A DNA stretch of 33,689 nt from contig JACPJP010000008.1 of the NCBI GenBank assembly GCA_016187495.1, positions 1 to 33,689 of the forward strand. The letters are read 5' to 3'. Under the pieces are notes generated by a model. The model was given only the letters and a program-made list of their open reading frames with translations. It made no database searches and was not told the origin of the DNA. The position numbers and the translations under genes are program-made. Shown here in pieces: positions 7,592-14,729 of this stretch (its first letter is position 1; the number at the start of each line of letters is the position of its first letter). The stretch comes from Candidatus Woesearchaeota archaeon (GTDB lineage Archaea > Nanobdellota > Nanobdellia > Woesearchaeales > GW2011-AR4).

Positions 7592-8605
7592 TTACTTCTG
7601 GCGAATGTCTAGTATTACTGGAGGCCTGTTTACATTCTCTATATTTACTGTAACTTCTTGGCTTGCAGTGTCCACCCCATCTGACACCGAGATAGTGACT
7701 AGGTGCTTGCCGGCATCATCATAACTCGTTTCCCATCTGAACGTGCCTCCATCCTCCTGAACAAACCTTGAATCATCGATGGAATAGCTTATCTCATCTT
7801 CGTCATCATCCAATGCCTGAACTTCAATAGCGACCGTGTCGGTTTCTTTTGCCTTTATGTCACCAATTTCTGCGATTTGCGGCTTCCTGTTCACGTTGTT
7901 TACGGTCACGCTCCAGATTTTTTCCGCGTCAAATATGCCATCGGATATGACTGCCTTTACCGTATGCGATCCTGAGTCCTCATATGTCGTCTTATACTCC
8001 ACAGAATCGTCATCTCCTATGCTTACCCCATCAAGCTTCCATGAGTACCTTAAGATATCATCATTGAGGTCGGAAGCCCTTACACTAAATGCAACTTGAT
8101 TAGTCTCATCAATAGTAATCGCGGTTTCTTCTGGCGTAAAGCTGTCCAATGTAGGCGCTTCCTCTTTCCTGTTTACTATTATTAAGACCTCTTTGCTTGC
8201 AGTCAATGAGCCATCGCTCGCTGTTACAGTTACAGTGTATTCACCAGCATTACCATAGGTTGTCTTCCATTGCCCATTCTCATCCAGCGGGCTGGTAAAC
8301 GTGAAGGTTAGTTTGTCTTTATCAGGGTCTTCTGCATTTGGTACTATATTTACAACTTCCGTCTCTTTCACAATCAAAACAGTTGCGTCCTCCAAAACTT
8401 CTTTTTTAGCAATGCCTGCGTCTATTTCTTCCCCACCAACTGCTTCTTCTATTATTTTTTCATCAAGGCCTTCAACGATTATTTCTTCATCAGAAACGCC
8501 TTCTGCGTCCTCTGCCTGTTTTACGTAAAGGGTATTATAGACATCACAAGCGCTAATAAGCAAAATAGAAATAGCCATCAATGCAAAAATAATTTCCTTT
8601 TTCAC
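7592..8605 (-). CDS. PKD/cadherin-like repeat lipoprotein
   Basis: The 337-aa protein has an N-terminal lipobox, ISILLISAC, with Cys20 followed by Asp; it is probably lipid-anchored outside the cell. After an acidic spacer rich in Glu (about 32-70) come about three beta-sandwich repeats with DPDKDK or DDDED motifs. Repeats 1 and 2 closely resemble repeats 1 and 2 of the next gene: both have TFTSPLDE-(N/K)-G-x-W and then a GEYT or GEYK strand. This points to duplication. It stops in a linker (NRPPVILDI), where a further repeat would normally begin. The start is GTG 8605, chosen because a strong Shine-Dalgarno sequence AAGGAGG lies 8 bases upstream. Confidence 0.75.
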   Translation of the reverse strand: MKKEIIFALMAISILLISACDVYNTLYVKQAEDAEGVSDEEIIVEGLDEKIIEEAVGGEEIDAGIAKKEVLEDATVLIVKETEVVNIVPNAEDPDKDKLTFTFTSPLDENGQWKTTYGNAGEYTVTVTASDGSLTASKEVLIIVNRKEEAPTLDSFTPEETAITIDETNQVAFSVRASDLNDDILRYSWKLDGVSIGDDDSVEYKTTYEDSGSHTVKAVISDGIFDAEKIWSVTVNNVNRKPQIAEIGDIKAKETDTVAIEVQALDDDEDEISYSIDDSRFVQEDGGTFRWETSYDDAGKHLVTISVSDGVDTASQEVTVNIENVNRPPVILDIRQK

Positions 8606-8760
8606 CTACAATTCCTCCTTTATTAATTGTAATTATTATAAAATAACAACTTATATTTAAACTTTTTGGGTAGTAAAAATTTACCTACAACCATTCAAAA
8701 ATACTTTTAAGTTTTTTATCACTGGTTTCCTAGAACATATATCTTATTTGAAAGTATGAA

Positions 8761-8846
8761 TGGGCCTGGACAGATTTGAACTGTCGACCACTCGATTTCT
8801 AAGAATCTATCAGTCGAGCATTCTAACCAGGCTGAACTACAGGCCC
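8761..8846 (-). tRNA. tRNA-Ile (GAU) with 11-nt intron
   Basis: All arms pair: acceptor GGGCCTG/CAGGCCC, D stem GTTC/GAAT, anticodon stem CTCGA/TCGAG, T stem GACAG/CTGTC with loop TTCAAAT, and discriminator A. The anticodon is GAT. The anticodon loop carries an 11-base insert after position 37 (8797-8807), GATTCTTAGAA. CTGA of the loop pairs with TTAG of the insert, leaving 3-base bulges TA^G and AA^A, which is a minimal bulge-helix-loop splice motif. The mature tRNA is 75 nt. CCA is not encoded. It lies 16 bases downstream of tRNA-Asn on the same strand. Confidence 0.93.
8797..8807 (-). other. tRNA-Ile intron at position 37/38
   Basis: This 11-base intron has its splice sites in two 3-base bulges on either side of a 4-bp helix (CTGA/TTAG, one G-U pair). 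The terminal loop is only TAGATTC, so the inner helix of a canonical bulge-helix-bulge is absent. Confidence 0.8.
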
Positions 8847-8898
8847 GAATGAATAATATGAACGCCCCGGACCAGACTTGAACTGGTGACCTTGCGGT

Positions 8899-8923
8899 TT
8901 CTTGCTTATTATAACAAATAAGA
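8899..8923 (-). other. tRNA-Asn intron at position 37/38
   Basis: This 25-base insert has a 6-bp inner helix, CTTATT/AATAAG. The expected 3-base bulges are TA^T and AA^A. The central helix is weak: the C-G and U-A pairs form, and the remaining pairs are poor. Confidence 0.75.
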
Positions 8924-8945
8924 TAACAGCCGCACGCTCTACCTG

Positions 8946-8965
8946 TTGCTCCATGTTTCACATGT
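8946..8965 (-). other. Non-canonical tRNA-Asn intron in the D loop
   Basis: This 20-base insert, ACATGTGAAACATGGAGCAA, makes a full bulge-helix-bulge. The central helix is GCTT/GAGC, the inner helix CATGT/ACATG with loop GAA, and the bulges are AG^A and AA^C. The intron's GAGC copies the GAGC of the mature D stem, so the 5' D strand can pair with either. Confidence 0.8.
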
Positions 8966-9135
8966 CTAAGCTACCGGGGCATTAAACCATTTTTAAGTTC
9001 TGGTAGGGTAAATATAACAGAGCCTTCAATCCCTTTATAAAATTTTCTGACCGTTTTAGGTATGAGAAATAATTATTATATAAATAAATTAAAAACCTAA
9101 AATAAAAATATAATAAAAAAAGAATAAAAAGAAGA

Positions 9136-9381
9136 TTACCTTCTTTTCTTTTTTCTTCCGCCCCTGACCATCTTAGCCATTGAGACGTCTCCCTGCTTAT
9201 CTATGAAGTAGAGGTATCCGGATTTTTTCTTAACGCCCACTTTGGCAACAACCTGCACCTTTCCTCCTGATCTCTTTTTGCCTCGAGCCATTTTAGCCCT
9301 TGAGACGTTACCTTTCTTGTCTAAGAAGTATAGGTAACCCTTCTCTCTTTTTACCCCAACTTTTGCAACTTTTTCTGCCAT
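9136..9381 (-). CDS. 81-aa basic protein made of two tandem copies of one repeat
   Basis: The protein consists of two copies of a unit, VAKVGVK-x3-GYLYF-x-DK-x-G-x-VS-x-AKM-x-RG, covering about residues 5-34 and 45-75. A Lys/Arg/Gly linker joins them and the tail is RGGRKKKRR. Each copy looks like a short two- or three-stranded beta unit with conserved aromatic residues. The high positive charge suggests nucleic-acid binding. I recognise the repeat as a recurrent small archaeal unknown, not a family with known function. The start ATG 9381 has a good Shine-Dalgarno GAGGTGA about 6 bases upstream. A TATA box at 9450-9457 (TTTATATA on the minus strand) gives a leader of about 47 bases. Confidence 0.72.
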   Translation of the reverse strand: MAEKVAKVGVKREKGYLYFLDKKGNVSRAKMARGKKRSGGKVQVVAKVGVKKKSGYLYFIDKQGDVSMAKMVRGGRKKKRR

Positions 9382-9449
9382 TTATTTCACCTCGCGTTTA
9401 AGTATTAGACGACCACCCGTCTTATATTTACAAGCCACGCCCTACCTTC

Positions 9450-9457
9450 TATATAAA
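9450..9457 (-). promoter_or_regulatory. TATA box of the 81-aa repeat-protein gene
   Basis: The minus strand reads TTTATATA. The predicted start near 9428 gives a leader containing the inverted-repeat-like GACGGGTGGTCGTC before the Shine-Dalgarno sequence. Confidence 0.45.
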
Positions 9458-9482
9458 CTTTTCGTTTTTCCGACGATAAAAT

Positions 9483-10232
9483 TTACCCTAATGGAAGTAA
9501 TGACAGCATCACCAATACACCAAGAACTATCGCAATCAACTGCAGTAAAGACTTTTCAACCTTAACTTCCTTGTGCAGTTCCGGAATTAAGTCGGAGCCT
9601 GCTATATAAATGAAAGTTCCGGCTGCGAAAGGAATAAGAAATGTTGTAATGTTTCCGACAATGGAGCTGAGCAATAAAGAAACAACAGCGCCAAAAACTG
9701 CAGTCAATGCAGTGACAAAATTGAAGAACAATGCTTTGGTTTTTGAAAAACCGCCATGCAGCAATATTCCAAAATCCCCGATTTCCTGCGGCAATTCATG
9801 TAAGATAACGGCTAAGGTTGTAGCAATGCCTACTGGAATGTTAACCAAATAGCTTGCACCTATAATTAGCCCGTCAATAAAATTATGGACACCGTCTCCA
9901 AACAAGTTCATCATCGCAAATGGATGTATATGGTCTTTTGTGTTTGGAATGTGGCAATGTCTCCAATGGATAAACTTTTCAATAATAAAAGAAACCATAA
10001 TGCCAGACGTTACGTATAAGGATATTTGCAGTCCAAAGCCGACTTCTTCAACAATTTCCGGCAATAAATGGATAAAAGCATCACCAAACAATGCTCCTGC
10101 AGAGAAACTAACAAGGTACAACAATATCTTTTTCAGTTTTTCAGTTTTTATGGAAAGGGTTAGTATCCCTACAAAAGACACTAGGCTTACTATTAATACG
10201 CTTACTATAGAATAAATCCAAACATTAGGCAT
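9483..10232 (-). CDS. ZIP-family divalent metal transporter
   Basis: The 249-aa integral membrane protein has about eight hydrophobic segments. It carries the ZIP hallmarks: HNFIDGLIIG in the fourth membrane segment and HELPQEIGD in the fifth, which form the binuclear metal site. A His-containing loop, HWRHCHIPNTKDHIH (about 87-101), precedes the fourth segment, as in zinc-transporting members. Import of Zn2+ or another divalent cation into the cytoplasm is expected; direction and metal are inferred from family. The TATA-like sequence TTTAAATATG (minus strand, centre near 10258) fits a leaderless start at ATG 10232. The gene is divergent from endonuclease Q with a 78-base shared promoter region. 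Confidence 0.9.
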   Translation of the reverse strand: MPNVWIYSIVSVLIVSLVSFVGILTLSIKTEKLKKILLYLVSFSAGALFGDAFIHLLPEIVEEVGFGLQISLYVTSGIMVSFIIEKFIHWRHCHIPNTKDHIHPFAMMNLFGDGVHNFIDGLIIGASYLVNIPVGIATTLAVILHELPQEIGDFGILLHGGFSKTKALFFNFVTALTAVFGAVVSLLLSSIVGNITTFLIPFAAGTFIYIAGSDLIPELHKEVKVEKSLLQLIAIVLGVLVMLSLLPLG

Positions 10233-10310
10233 AAACCATTTTTTTTGTTGTTCATATTTAAAACTTTGTTTTAGAAAAGATTAAAAACAAACTGAACACC
10301 TCTGATTCTA

Positions 10311-11561
10311 ATGAAACTAATCGCAGACCTGCAAGTCCATTCAAGGTTTAGCAGGGCAACTTCTAAGCAGCTAAATCTGGAAAATCTGGAAAAATACGCA
10401 AAAATAAAGGGATTAAACCTTTTAGGAACCGGAGATATAACCCATCCTGAATGGCTCAAGGAACTAAAAGCAGGATTGAGTGAAAATGATTCTGGAATTT
10501 TAAAATCGAAATCCGGATTTAATTTTGTTCTGCAAGGGGAAATATCAAATATCTATACGCAGGACGGAAAAGCGAGAAGAATCCACAATGTAATCCTTGC
10601 AAAAAATTTTGAAATTGTCGAGCAAATACAAGAGGCATTAAAGAAAAAAGGACGCATAGATTATGATGGAAGGCCGATTTTCGGCTTTAATTGCATAGAG
10701 CTTGTGGAAATGATGAAAAATATTGACGAGAAAATTGAAATCGTCCCCGCGCATGCATGGACGCCTTGGTTCTCCCTTTTTGGCTCGATGTCCGGCTTTG
10801 ATTCTGTTGAAGAGTGCTTCAAAGACCAGGCAAAGCACATACACGCTATTGAAACCGGCTTAAGCTCGGATCCGGCAATGAACTGGAGACTTTCTCAATT
10901 AGACAAATATACTCTGGTGAGCAGCTCAGATGCGCATTCTTTCTGGCCATGGCGTATTGGCAGGGAAGCGAATGTTTTCGACATTAATCCAACCTATGAT
11001 GATTTAATTAATTCAATTAGAACGAAAAAAGGGTTTTTACATACAATAGAAGTTGATCCGAACTATGGGAAGTACCATTTAGATGGCCATAGGTCATGCA
11101 ACATATGCATGGAGCCAAAAGAATCACTAAAAAATAAGAATATATGCCCTAAATGCAAAAGGCCTTTAACAATAGGTGTATTAAACCGTGTAGAGCAATT
11201 GGCTGATAGGGAAGAAGGCTACAAGCCAAAAGGCGCTGCGCCTTTTAAGTCATTAATTCCATTGTCTGAAATATTAGCATCGTTGTTTAATTCCAGTGTC
11301 GCATCAAAAAAAGTATTTGCAGAATATTATAGCCTAATAAAACATTTCGAAACAGAACTTAACATATTGCTTGAAGCAAAAAAAGAGGAGTTAATCAAAT
11401 CTACTGATGAAAAAATAGCGAATGCAATCATAGTTGTCAGGGAAGGGAAGGCGAAAATAAAGCCAGGCTACGATGGAGTCTATGGGCAATTAATACTTGA
11501 GAACAGCGAATTAAAAAGTACAAATGATAAAAAACAACAGGGGCTGAATAAATTTTTTTGA
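10311..11561 (+). CDS. endoQ: Endonuclease Q (PHP-domain repair nuclease for deaminated bases)
   Basis: The 416-aa protein begins with the PHP metal motif DLQVHSRFS (H10 region) and has further metal ligands in GTGDITH, EIVPAHAWTP and SSSDAHSFWPWRIGRE. A zinc finger, CNICMEP...CPKCKRPL, lies at about residues 263-284, followed by a helical C-terminal region. This order and the length match Thermococcus EndoQ, which nicks 5' of uracil, hypoxanthine, xanthine and abasic sites. The C terminus QQGLNKFF is a textbook PIP box for binding PCNA, consistent with the reported EndoQ-PCNA interaction. Its stop codon lies in the left direct repeat of the element at 11567-11780. Confidence 0.9.
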   Translation: MKLIADLQVHSRFSRATSKQLNLENLEKYAKIKGLNLLGTGDITHPEWLKELKAGLSENDSGILKSKSGFNFVLQGEISNIYTQDGKARRIHNVILAKNFEIVEQIQEALKKKGRIDYDGRPIFGFNCIELVEMMKNIDEKIEIVPAHAWTPWFSLFGSMSGFDSVEECFKDQAKHIHAIETGLSSDPAMNWRLSQLDKYTLVSSSDAHSFWPWRIGREANVFDINPTYDDLINSIRTKKGFLHTIEVDPNYGKYHLDGHRSCNICMEPKESLKNKNICPKCKRPLTIGVLNRVEQLADREEGYKPKGAAPFKSLIPLSEILASLFNSSVASKKVFAEYYSLIKHFETELNILLEAKKEELIKSTDEKIANAIIVVREGKAKIKPGYDGVYGQLILENSELKSTNDKKQQGLNKFF

Positions 11562-11787
11562 TTTTTAAGGTTGGTGCGAAATTCTCGCCCGGCTCGCGAC
11601 GAGCGACTAGCGAGTCGCTCGCAATTCACGGCTCGGGTTGCCATCGAGTTCGCACATGGTACTTATTCTCGTGATAATCGACATTCGTCCCCGTAAGGGA
11701 CAACCCCCTCGAAGTCGATGCTCTGTTTTTAGCTATGTTGCTCACATAATGATGGCAACCTTCAATTTCGCACCAACCTTTTGATTT
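11558..11787. repeat. GC-rich inverted-repeat element flanked by 7-bp direct repeats (MITE-like or structured RNA)
   Basis: A perfect 17-bp inverted repeat AAGGTTGGTGCGAAATT (11567-11583) pairs with 11764-11780. A second arm, GGTTGCCATC (11636-11645), pairs with 11751-11760. Internal hairpins are GAGCGACT/AGTCGCTC (11601-11620), ATCGAC/GTCGAT (11677-11719) and GTCCC/GGGAC (11687-11701). The direct repeat TTGATTT flanks it at 11558-11564 and 11781-11787. The interior is much richer in G+C than its surroundings and has no convincing ORF. The 3' copy abuts the inverted repeat, while the 5' copy is two bases away. Either a non-autonomous transposon-like insertion or a noncoding RNA gene fits. Confidence 0.7.
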
Positions 11788-11794
11788 CCGACAA

Positions 11795-11804
11795 ATTTAA
11801 ATAT
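11795..11804 (+). promoter_or_regulatory. TATA box of the 220-aa unknown gene
   Basis: ATTTAAATAT is centred 26 bases before ATG 11826, indicating a leaderless transcript that starts just beyond the inverted-repeat element. Confidence 0.45.
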
Positions 11805-11825
11805 GTTCTATCAAATGATTGAACT

Positions 11826-12488
11826 ATGGACAGTCCGCTATTGGCTTCTATAGACAAGGGAGCAATAAAAACTTTTAGGAAAGACCTTCTACAAATGCTG
11901 AATGCAGCCAAAGGGATGGACAAGTACTATTTTGAAGCTAAGCATGACTTTCACAATTACCTGGAAAAGTTTGAGTCTTTGGTTGATGGCTTCAACAAGA
12001 AGTACAAGGGGATAAAATTAAAAATAGCAAAAAAGACGGAAGAAATGGAGCTAAAAATACTCCTAAATGAAAAAAACGTTAAGGATTGCTTTGCAAATTC
12101 AGTCTCAAAGATTGTAGGTTTGCAGGCAGTAGGGGCATCAGGCTTTGGCGCGGCTACAATTTCTGACACTGCAGCTTTTAGTGGCGAGGTGGAAAGAGCC
12201 AAGAGCAAGCTGTATATAACTTATTACAACCCTCAAACTGGTACCACAAATATATTCCTAAAATACGACGGGAAAGAAAAAAAAGTTGAGCTTGTATATG
12301 ACATAGAAGAAATCCAGAACGAGCCAAGCCCAGAATTTCAGCTTGCAGCTTACTATGCATTAAGCCTGGGTTATAGCAAGAAAATAGACTTGCATGATGA
12401 AGCAGGAACATTGGGCTTTTCCTATATACCATACCCAGCAGAAAAAGCAAAATTCCATCGAAAATTTAATCCCCACGCTGGCGAATAG
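11826..12488 (+). CDS. Conserved-looking hypothetical protein, 220 aa
   Basis: I do not recognise this family. The protein is soluble, without signal peptide or membrane segments. Residues 15-75 are helical and charged (KTFRKDLLQMLNAAKGMDKYYFEAKHDFHNYLEKFESLV). The rest alternates strands and helices (KLYITYYNPQTGTTNIFLKYDGKEKKVELVYDIEE region) and ends with FNPHAGE. Codon use resembles neighbours and the promoter position is good, so it is very likely a real gene. It ends directly against the convergent COG1395-type regulator gene (12488/12489). No function can be proposed from neighbours. Confidence 0.7.
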   Translation: MDSPLLASIDKGAIKTFRKDLLQMLNAAKGMDKYYFEAKHDFHNYLEKFESLVDGFNKKYKGIKLKIAKKTEEMELKILLNEKNVKDCFANSVSKIVGLQAVGASGFGAATISDTAAFSGEVERAKSKLYITYYNPQTGTTNIFLKYDGKEKKVELVYDIEEIQNEPSPEFQLAAYYALSLGYSKKIDLHDEAGTLGFSYIPYPAEKAKFHRKFNPHAGE

Positions 12489-13352
12489 TTAAAATTCCTT
12501 AAGAAACTTTATTAACTCGTTGGCTTTCTCAAACTCCAAAAACTCTTTTTTTGTCAATGAAGGTACGCCTTTAGGCTTCTTCTTTTTGAAAATGACTAAA
12601 TTATCTGCATCTAGGAGATTTGAAAGGGAAGAAAAGTCTTTTCTCGTTTTGTCCCCTACCCCGGTAAGTATAAGGTCGTCGTCTTTCTTTGCTATTATAT
12701 CGAAAGGCGTCTTGCTGGTGTCTGATGCATCAAAACCTAAATCAATATATTTTTTTGAAAAGTCCGATTTATACTTGCTTTTTATCTCGCTGCTTTTGGA
12801 AAAAATGTTTACCTCGTTGAAAACCTGATGCCCAAAAATGCCATAAATTTTTCTGGCTTTGCTTATCGTCATTTCCGAATCATTTTTCTCGTACTTGTCC
12901 ATCATCCTGCTAGTTACCCCTACTTTTTTCGACAAATAATTGAGTGAATAGCCCTTTTCTTCCCTTTTCTTCCTGAGCCTGTCTCCAGCAACAGAAACTG
13001 TAAATCCCGCTTGCGTTCTCCTAACAAATGGAAATCTATTCCTAATGGAATTGACAAAAGTATTAAAGTTCAATGTGTACAAATCAAATCTGGTGTAAAG
13101 GACGTTGTCTTCCAATTTGTCGCCAGCTTTTTCTGCCACTATAACTGGAACCGCGCCAATATAAGATGAAACCATGCTCATAGCATCCGTATACTCCTTG
13201 CTGACTGAATTCGCATCTTCTAGGACCTTAATTAGCAGTATCCTGTCCTGTTTTCTCGCAAGCAGATCAAAACACGTTCTTGTAAGTGTCTTTACCGTAA
13301 ATCCATCCTTGAGCAGGAATACTGCCAGTTTATCGATAATCTCTGTTTTCAT
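12489..13352 (-). CDS. COG1395-type archaeal HTH regulator (UPF0368-like)
   Basis: The 287-aa protein has an N-terminal alpha/beta domain (about 1-115), with DLLARKQDRILLIKVLEDANS resembling a nuclease-fold-like strand and helix region. An XRE-type HTH (about 124-178) follows: AGDRLRKKREEKGYSLNYLSKKVGVTS and then MMDKYEKN. A C-terminal alpha/beta domain with DIIAKKDDDLILTGVGD repeats the N-terminal style. This three-part layout is that of the archaeal COG1395 putative regulators. DNA targets are unknown. A TATA box (TTTTATAAG on the minus strand at 13372-13380) is centred about 25 bases from ATG 13352, so the mRNA is probably leaderless. It is divergent from cmk. Confidence 0.82.
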   Translation of the reverse strand: MKTEIIDKLAVFLLKDGFTVKTLTRTCFDLLARKQDRILLIKVLEDANSVSKEYTDAMSMVSSYIGAVPVIVAEKAGDKLEDNVLYTRFDLYTLNFNTFVNSIRNRFPFVRRTQAGFTVSVAGDRLRKKREEKGYSLNYLSKKVGVTSRMMDKYEKNDSEMTISKARKIYGIFGHQVFNEVNIFSKSSEIKSKYKSDFSKKYIDLGFDASDTSKTPFDIIAKKDDDLILTGVGDKTRKDFSSLSNLLDADNLVIFKKKKPKGVPSLTKKEFLEFEKANELIKFLKEF

Positions 13353-13371
13353 GGTCTTATTGATACTTAAT

Positions 13372-13402
13372 CTTATAAAAAGCTTTTGACAAAATTTATA
13401 AG
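13372..13402. promoter_or_regulatory. Back-to-back promoters for the COG1395 regulator and cmk
   Basis: TTTTATAAG on the minus strand (13372-13380) is about 25 bases from ATG 13352. TTTATAAG on the plus strand (13395-13402) is about 27 bases from ATG 13426. Both spacings predict leaderless mRNAs from a 73-base intergenic region. Confidence 0.55.
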
Positions 13403-13425
13403 CAAGTTTGTTTTAGTAAAATAAA

Positions 13426-13974
13426 ATGATAATAACTATCTCGGGAAAAGCGGGCTCTGGAAAAAGCACTGTTGCAAAAGAAGTGGCAAAGAAACTGGGA
13501 CTTAAGCACCACTCTATTGGCGACTTAATGAGGCAGCTGGCAAAAGAAAAAAAGGTTTCATTAAATGAGCTGAGCAGATTAGCCGAGAAGGATAGGTCTA
13601 TAGACATGGAGCTTGACAAAAAAACCATAGGGTTAAGGGAAGAAGACAATTTTGTAATTGATGGAAGGTTGACTGCTTATTTCCTGCCGTATGCAGGCCT
13701 TAAGGTCTTTCTTGATTGCAATGATAATGTAAGGGCAGAAAGGATACTGAAAGACAAAAGAAGCGATGAAAAGAGCAAAAACTTGGGAGAATTGGTTAAA
13801 AAAATAAAACAGCGTGAAAAAAGCGAGAGGAAAAGATATGACAAGCTCTATAATATTGATTATCACAACAAAAAATTGTATAACTTAGTTATTGATACTA
13901 CCAAGATTGGCATAAAAGAAGTAACGGATAGAATAATAAAAGTGGCAAAGAGCGGCGAAACAAAAAACTTATAA
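13426..13974 (+). CDS. cmk: Archaeal cytidylate kinase
   Basis: The 182-aa P-loop kinase has GKAGSGKST (about residues 7-15). A nucleotide-monophosphate-binding segment, HHSIGDLMRQLAKEKKVSLNE, follows. DNFVIDGRLTAYF is the Walker-B-like region, and the lid is rich in Arg/Lys (KQREKSERKRYDKLYNID). This is the short archaeal type of (d)CMP kinase, which phosphorylates CMP/dCMP to the diphosphate with ATP in the cytoplasm. Archaeal homologues often sit near ribosomal-protein or Sec genes, as here. It heads a plus-strand group that continues into FKBP, FtsZ, SecE, Spt5 and L11. Confidence 0.88.
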   Translation: MIITISGKAGSGKSTVAKEVAKKLGLKHHSIGDLMRQLAKEKKVSLNELSRLAEKDRSIDMELDKKTIGLREEDNFVIDGRLTAYFLPYAGLKVFLDCNDNVRAERILKDKRSDEKSKNLGELVKKIKQREKSERKRYDKLYNIDYHNKKLYNLVIDTTKIGIKEVTDRIIKVAKSGETKNL

Positions 13975-14014
13975 AGCAGCAGCAATTCAGAAAATTACTT
14001 CTTGTTTTATAAAA

Positions 14015-14680
14015 ATGGAAACTGTGAAGAAAAGAGATTTTGTAGAAATAGAATATACTGGAAAGATAAAGGGAGACAATATTATATTTGACACTACTGA
14101 TGAGAATGTTGCCAAGGAAAATAATTTGCACGGCCACGATTTCAGCCCGGCAATAATATGCATAGGGGAAGAACAGATCCTAAAAGGCATTGATAAGAAC
14201 CTTGAAGGGAAAGATATTGGTAAAGAATACAAATTTGAGATTAAGCCAGAGGACGCTTTTGGCAAAAAGAATGCAAAGCTTATACGACTAATCCCTACAG
14301 CCAAATTTAAGCAGCAGAGGATAGAACCAATGCCTGGAATGCAGCTGAACATAGATGGCATGGTCGGTACTGTAAAAACCGTATCTGGAGGAAGGACTTT
14401 AGTTGATTTTAACCACCCTCTTGCCGGCAAGGAGCTTTTGTATAGGGTCAAGATAAATAAGAAGGTAACGGACAGCAAGGAGGAACTCAGCGGATACATA
14501 AAACTTACACTTGGCACAAAAGATTTTGAAACATCTGTTGAAAATGGCAACGCGAAAATAACTATTAAAAATGATATACCTCAAGAAATTCAGGAAAGGT
14601 TGATAGGGGAAATAACTAGTCTTATACCAGAAATAAAAAAAGTGGAATTTGACGTCGTAAATAAGCAAAAAAACAAATAA
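14015..14680 (+). CDS. FKBP-type peptidyl-prolyl isomerase, SlyD-like archaeal form
   Basis: The 221-aa protein opens with VKKRDFVEIEYTGKIKGDNIIFDTT, the FKBP core. An insert-in-flap domain follows (EYKFEIKPEDAFGKKNAKLIRLIP, then MPGMQLNIDGMVGTVKTVSGGRTLVDFNHPLAGKEL), typical of SlyD-type chaperone-isomerases. The extra C-terminal domain (about 150-221) is seen in long archaeal FKBPs. Expected role: proline cis-trans isomerisation and holdase activity during protein folding in the cytoplasm. It follows cmk after 40 bases. A TATA-like ACTTATAAAG overlaps the end of cmk (13968-13977), so it may have its own promoter. Confidence 0.9.
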   Translation: METVKKRDFVEIEYTGKIKGDNIIFDTTDENVAKENNLHGHDFSPAIICIGEEQILKGIDKNLEGKDIGKEYKFEIKPEDAFGKKNAKLIRLIPTAKFKQQRIEPMPGMQLNIDGMVGTVKTVSGGRTLVDFNHPLAGKELLYRVKINKKVTDSKEELSGYIKLTLGTKDFETSVENGNAKITIKNDIPQEIQERLIGEITSLIPEIKKVEFDVVNKQKNK

Positions 14681-14729
14681 TTTAAATATAAGTGCGTAAC
14701 TATTTGGATTGTTAGAAGGGTGGGTTAAG

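Larger units (their letters stand above)
8863..8980 (-). tRNA. tRNA-Asn (GUU) with two introns
   Basis: The gene spans 118 nt and gives a 73-nt tRNA after removal of 20 and 25 nt. The acceptor is GCCCCGG/CCGGGGC with discriminator G, and the T stem is ACCAG/CTGGT with loop TTCAAGT. Once spliced, the D arm reads GCTTAGCAGGTAGAGC and the anticodon loop CTGTTAA in stem TGCGG/CCGCA. One intron is in the D loop (8946-8965) and one at the usual 37/38 site (8899-8923). CCA is not encoded. A TATA-like AAATATAA at 9010-9017 lies about 34 bases upstream, suggesting a shared transcript with tRNA-Ile. Confidence 0.9.

Noticed and set aside
8719-8961. 80-codon frame across both tRNA genes
   Set aside because: The DNA is fully explained by two intron-containing tRNA genes on the same strand.
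11567-11780. RNase P or SRP RNA gene
   Set aside because: None of the conserved RNase P regions or the SRP helix 8 motif could be seen; terminal inverted repeats with flanking direct repeats fit an insertion element better.
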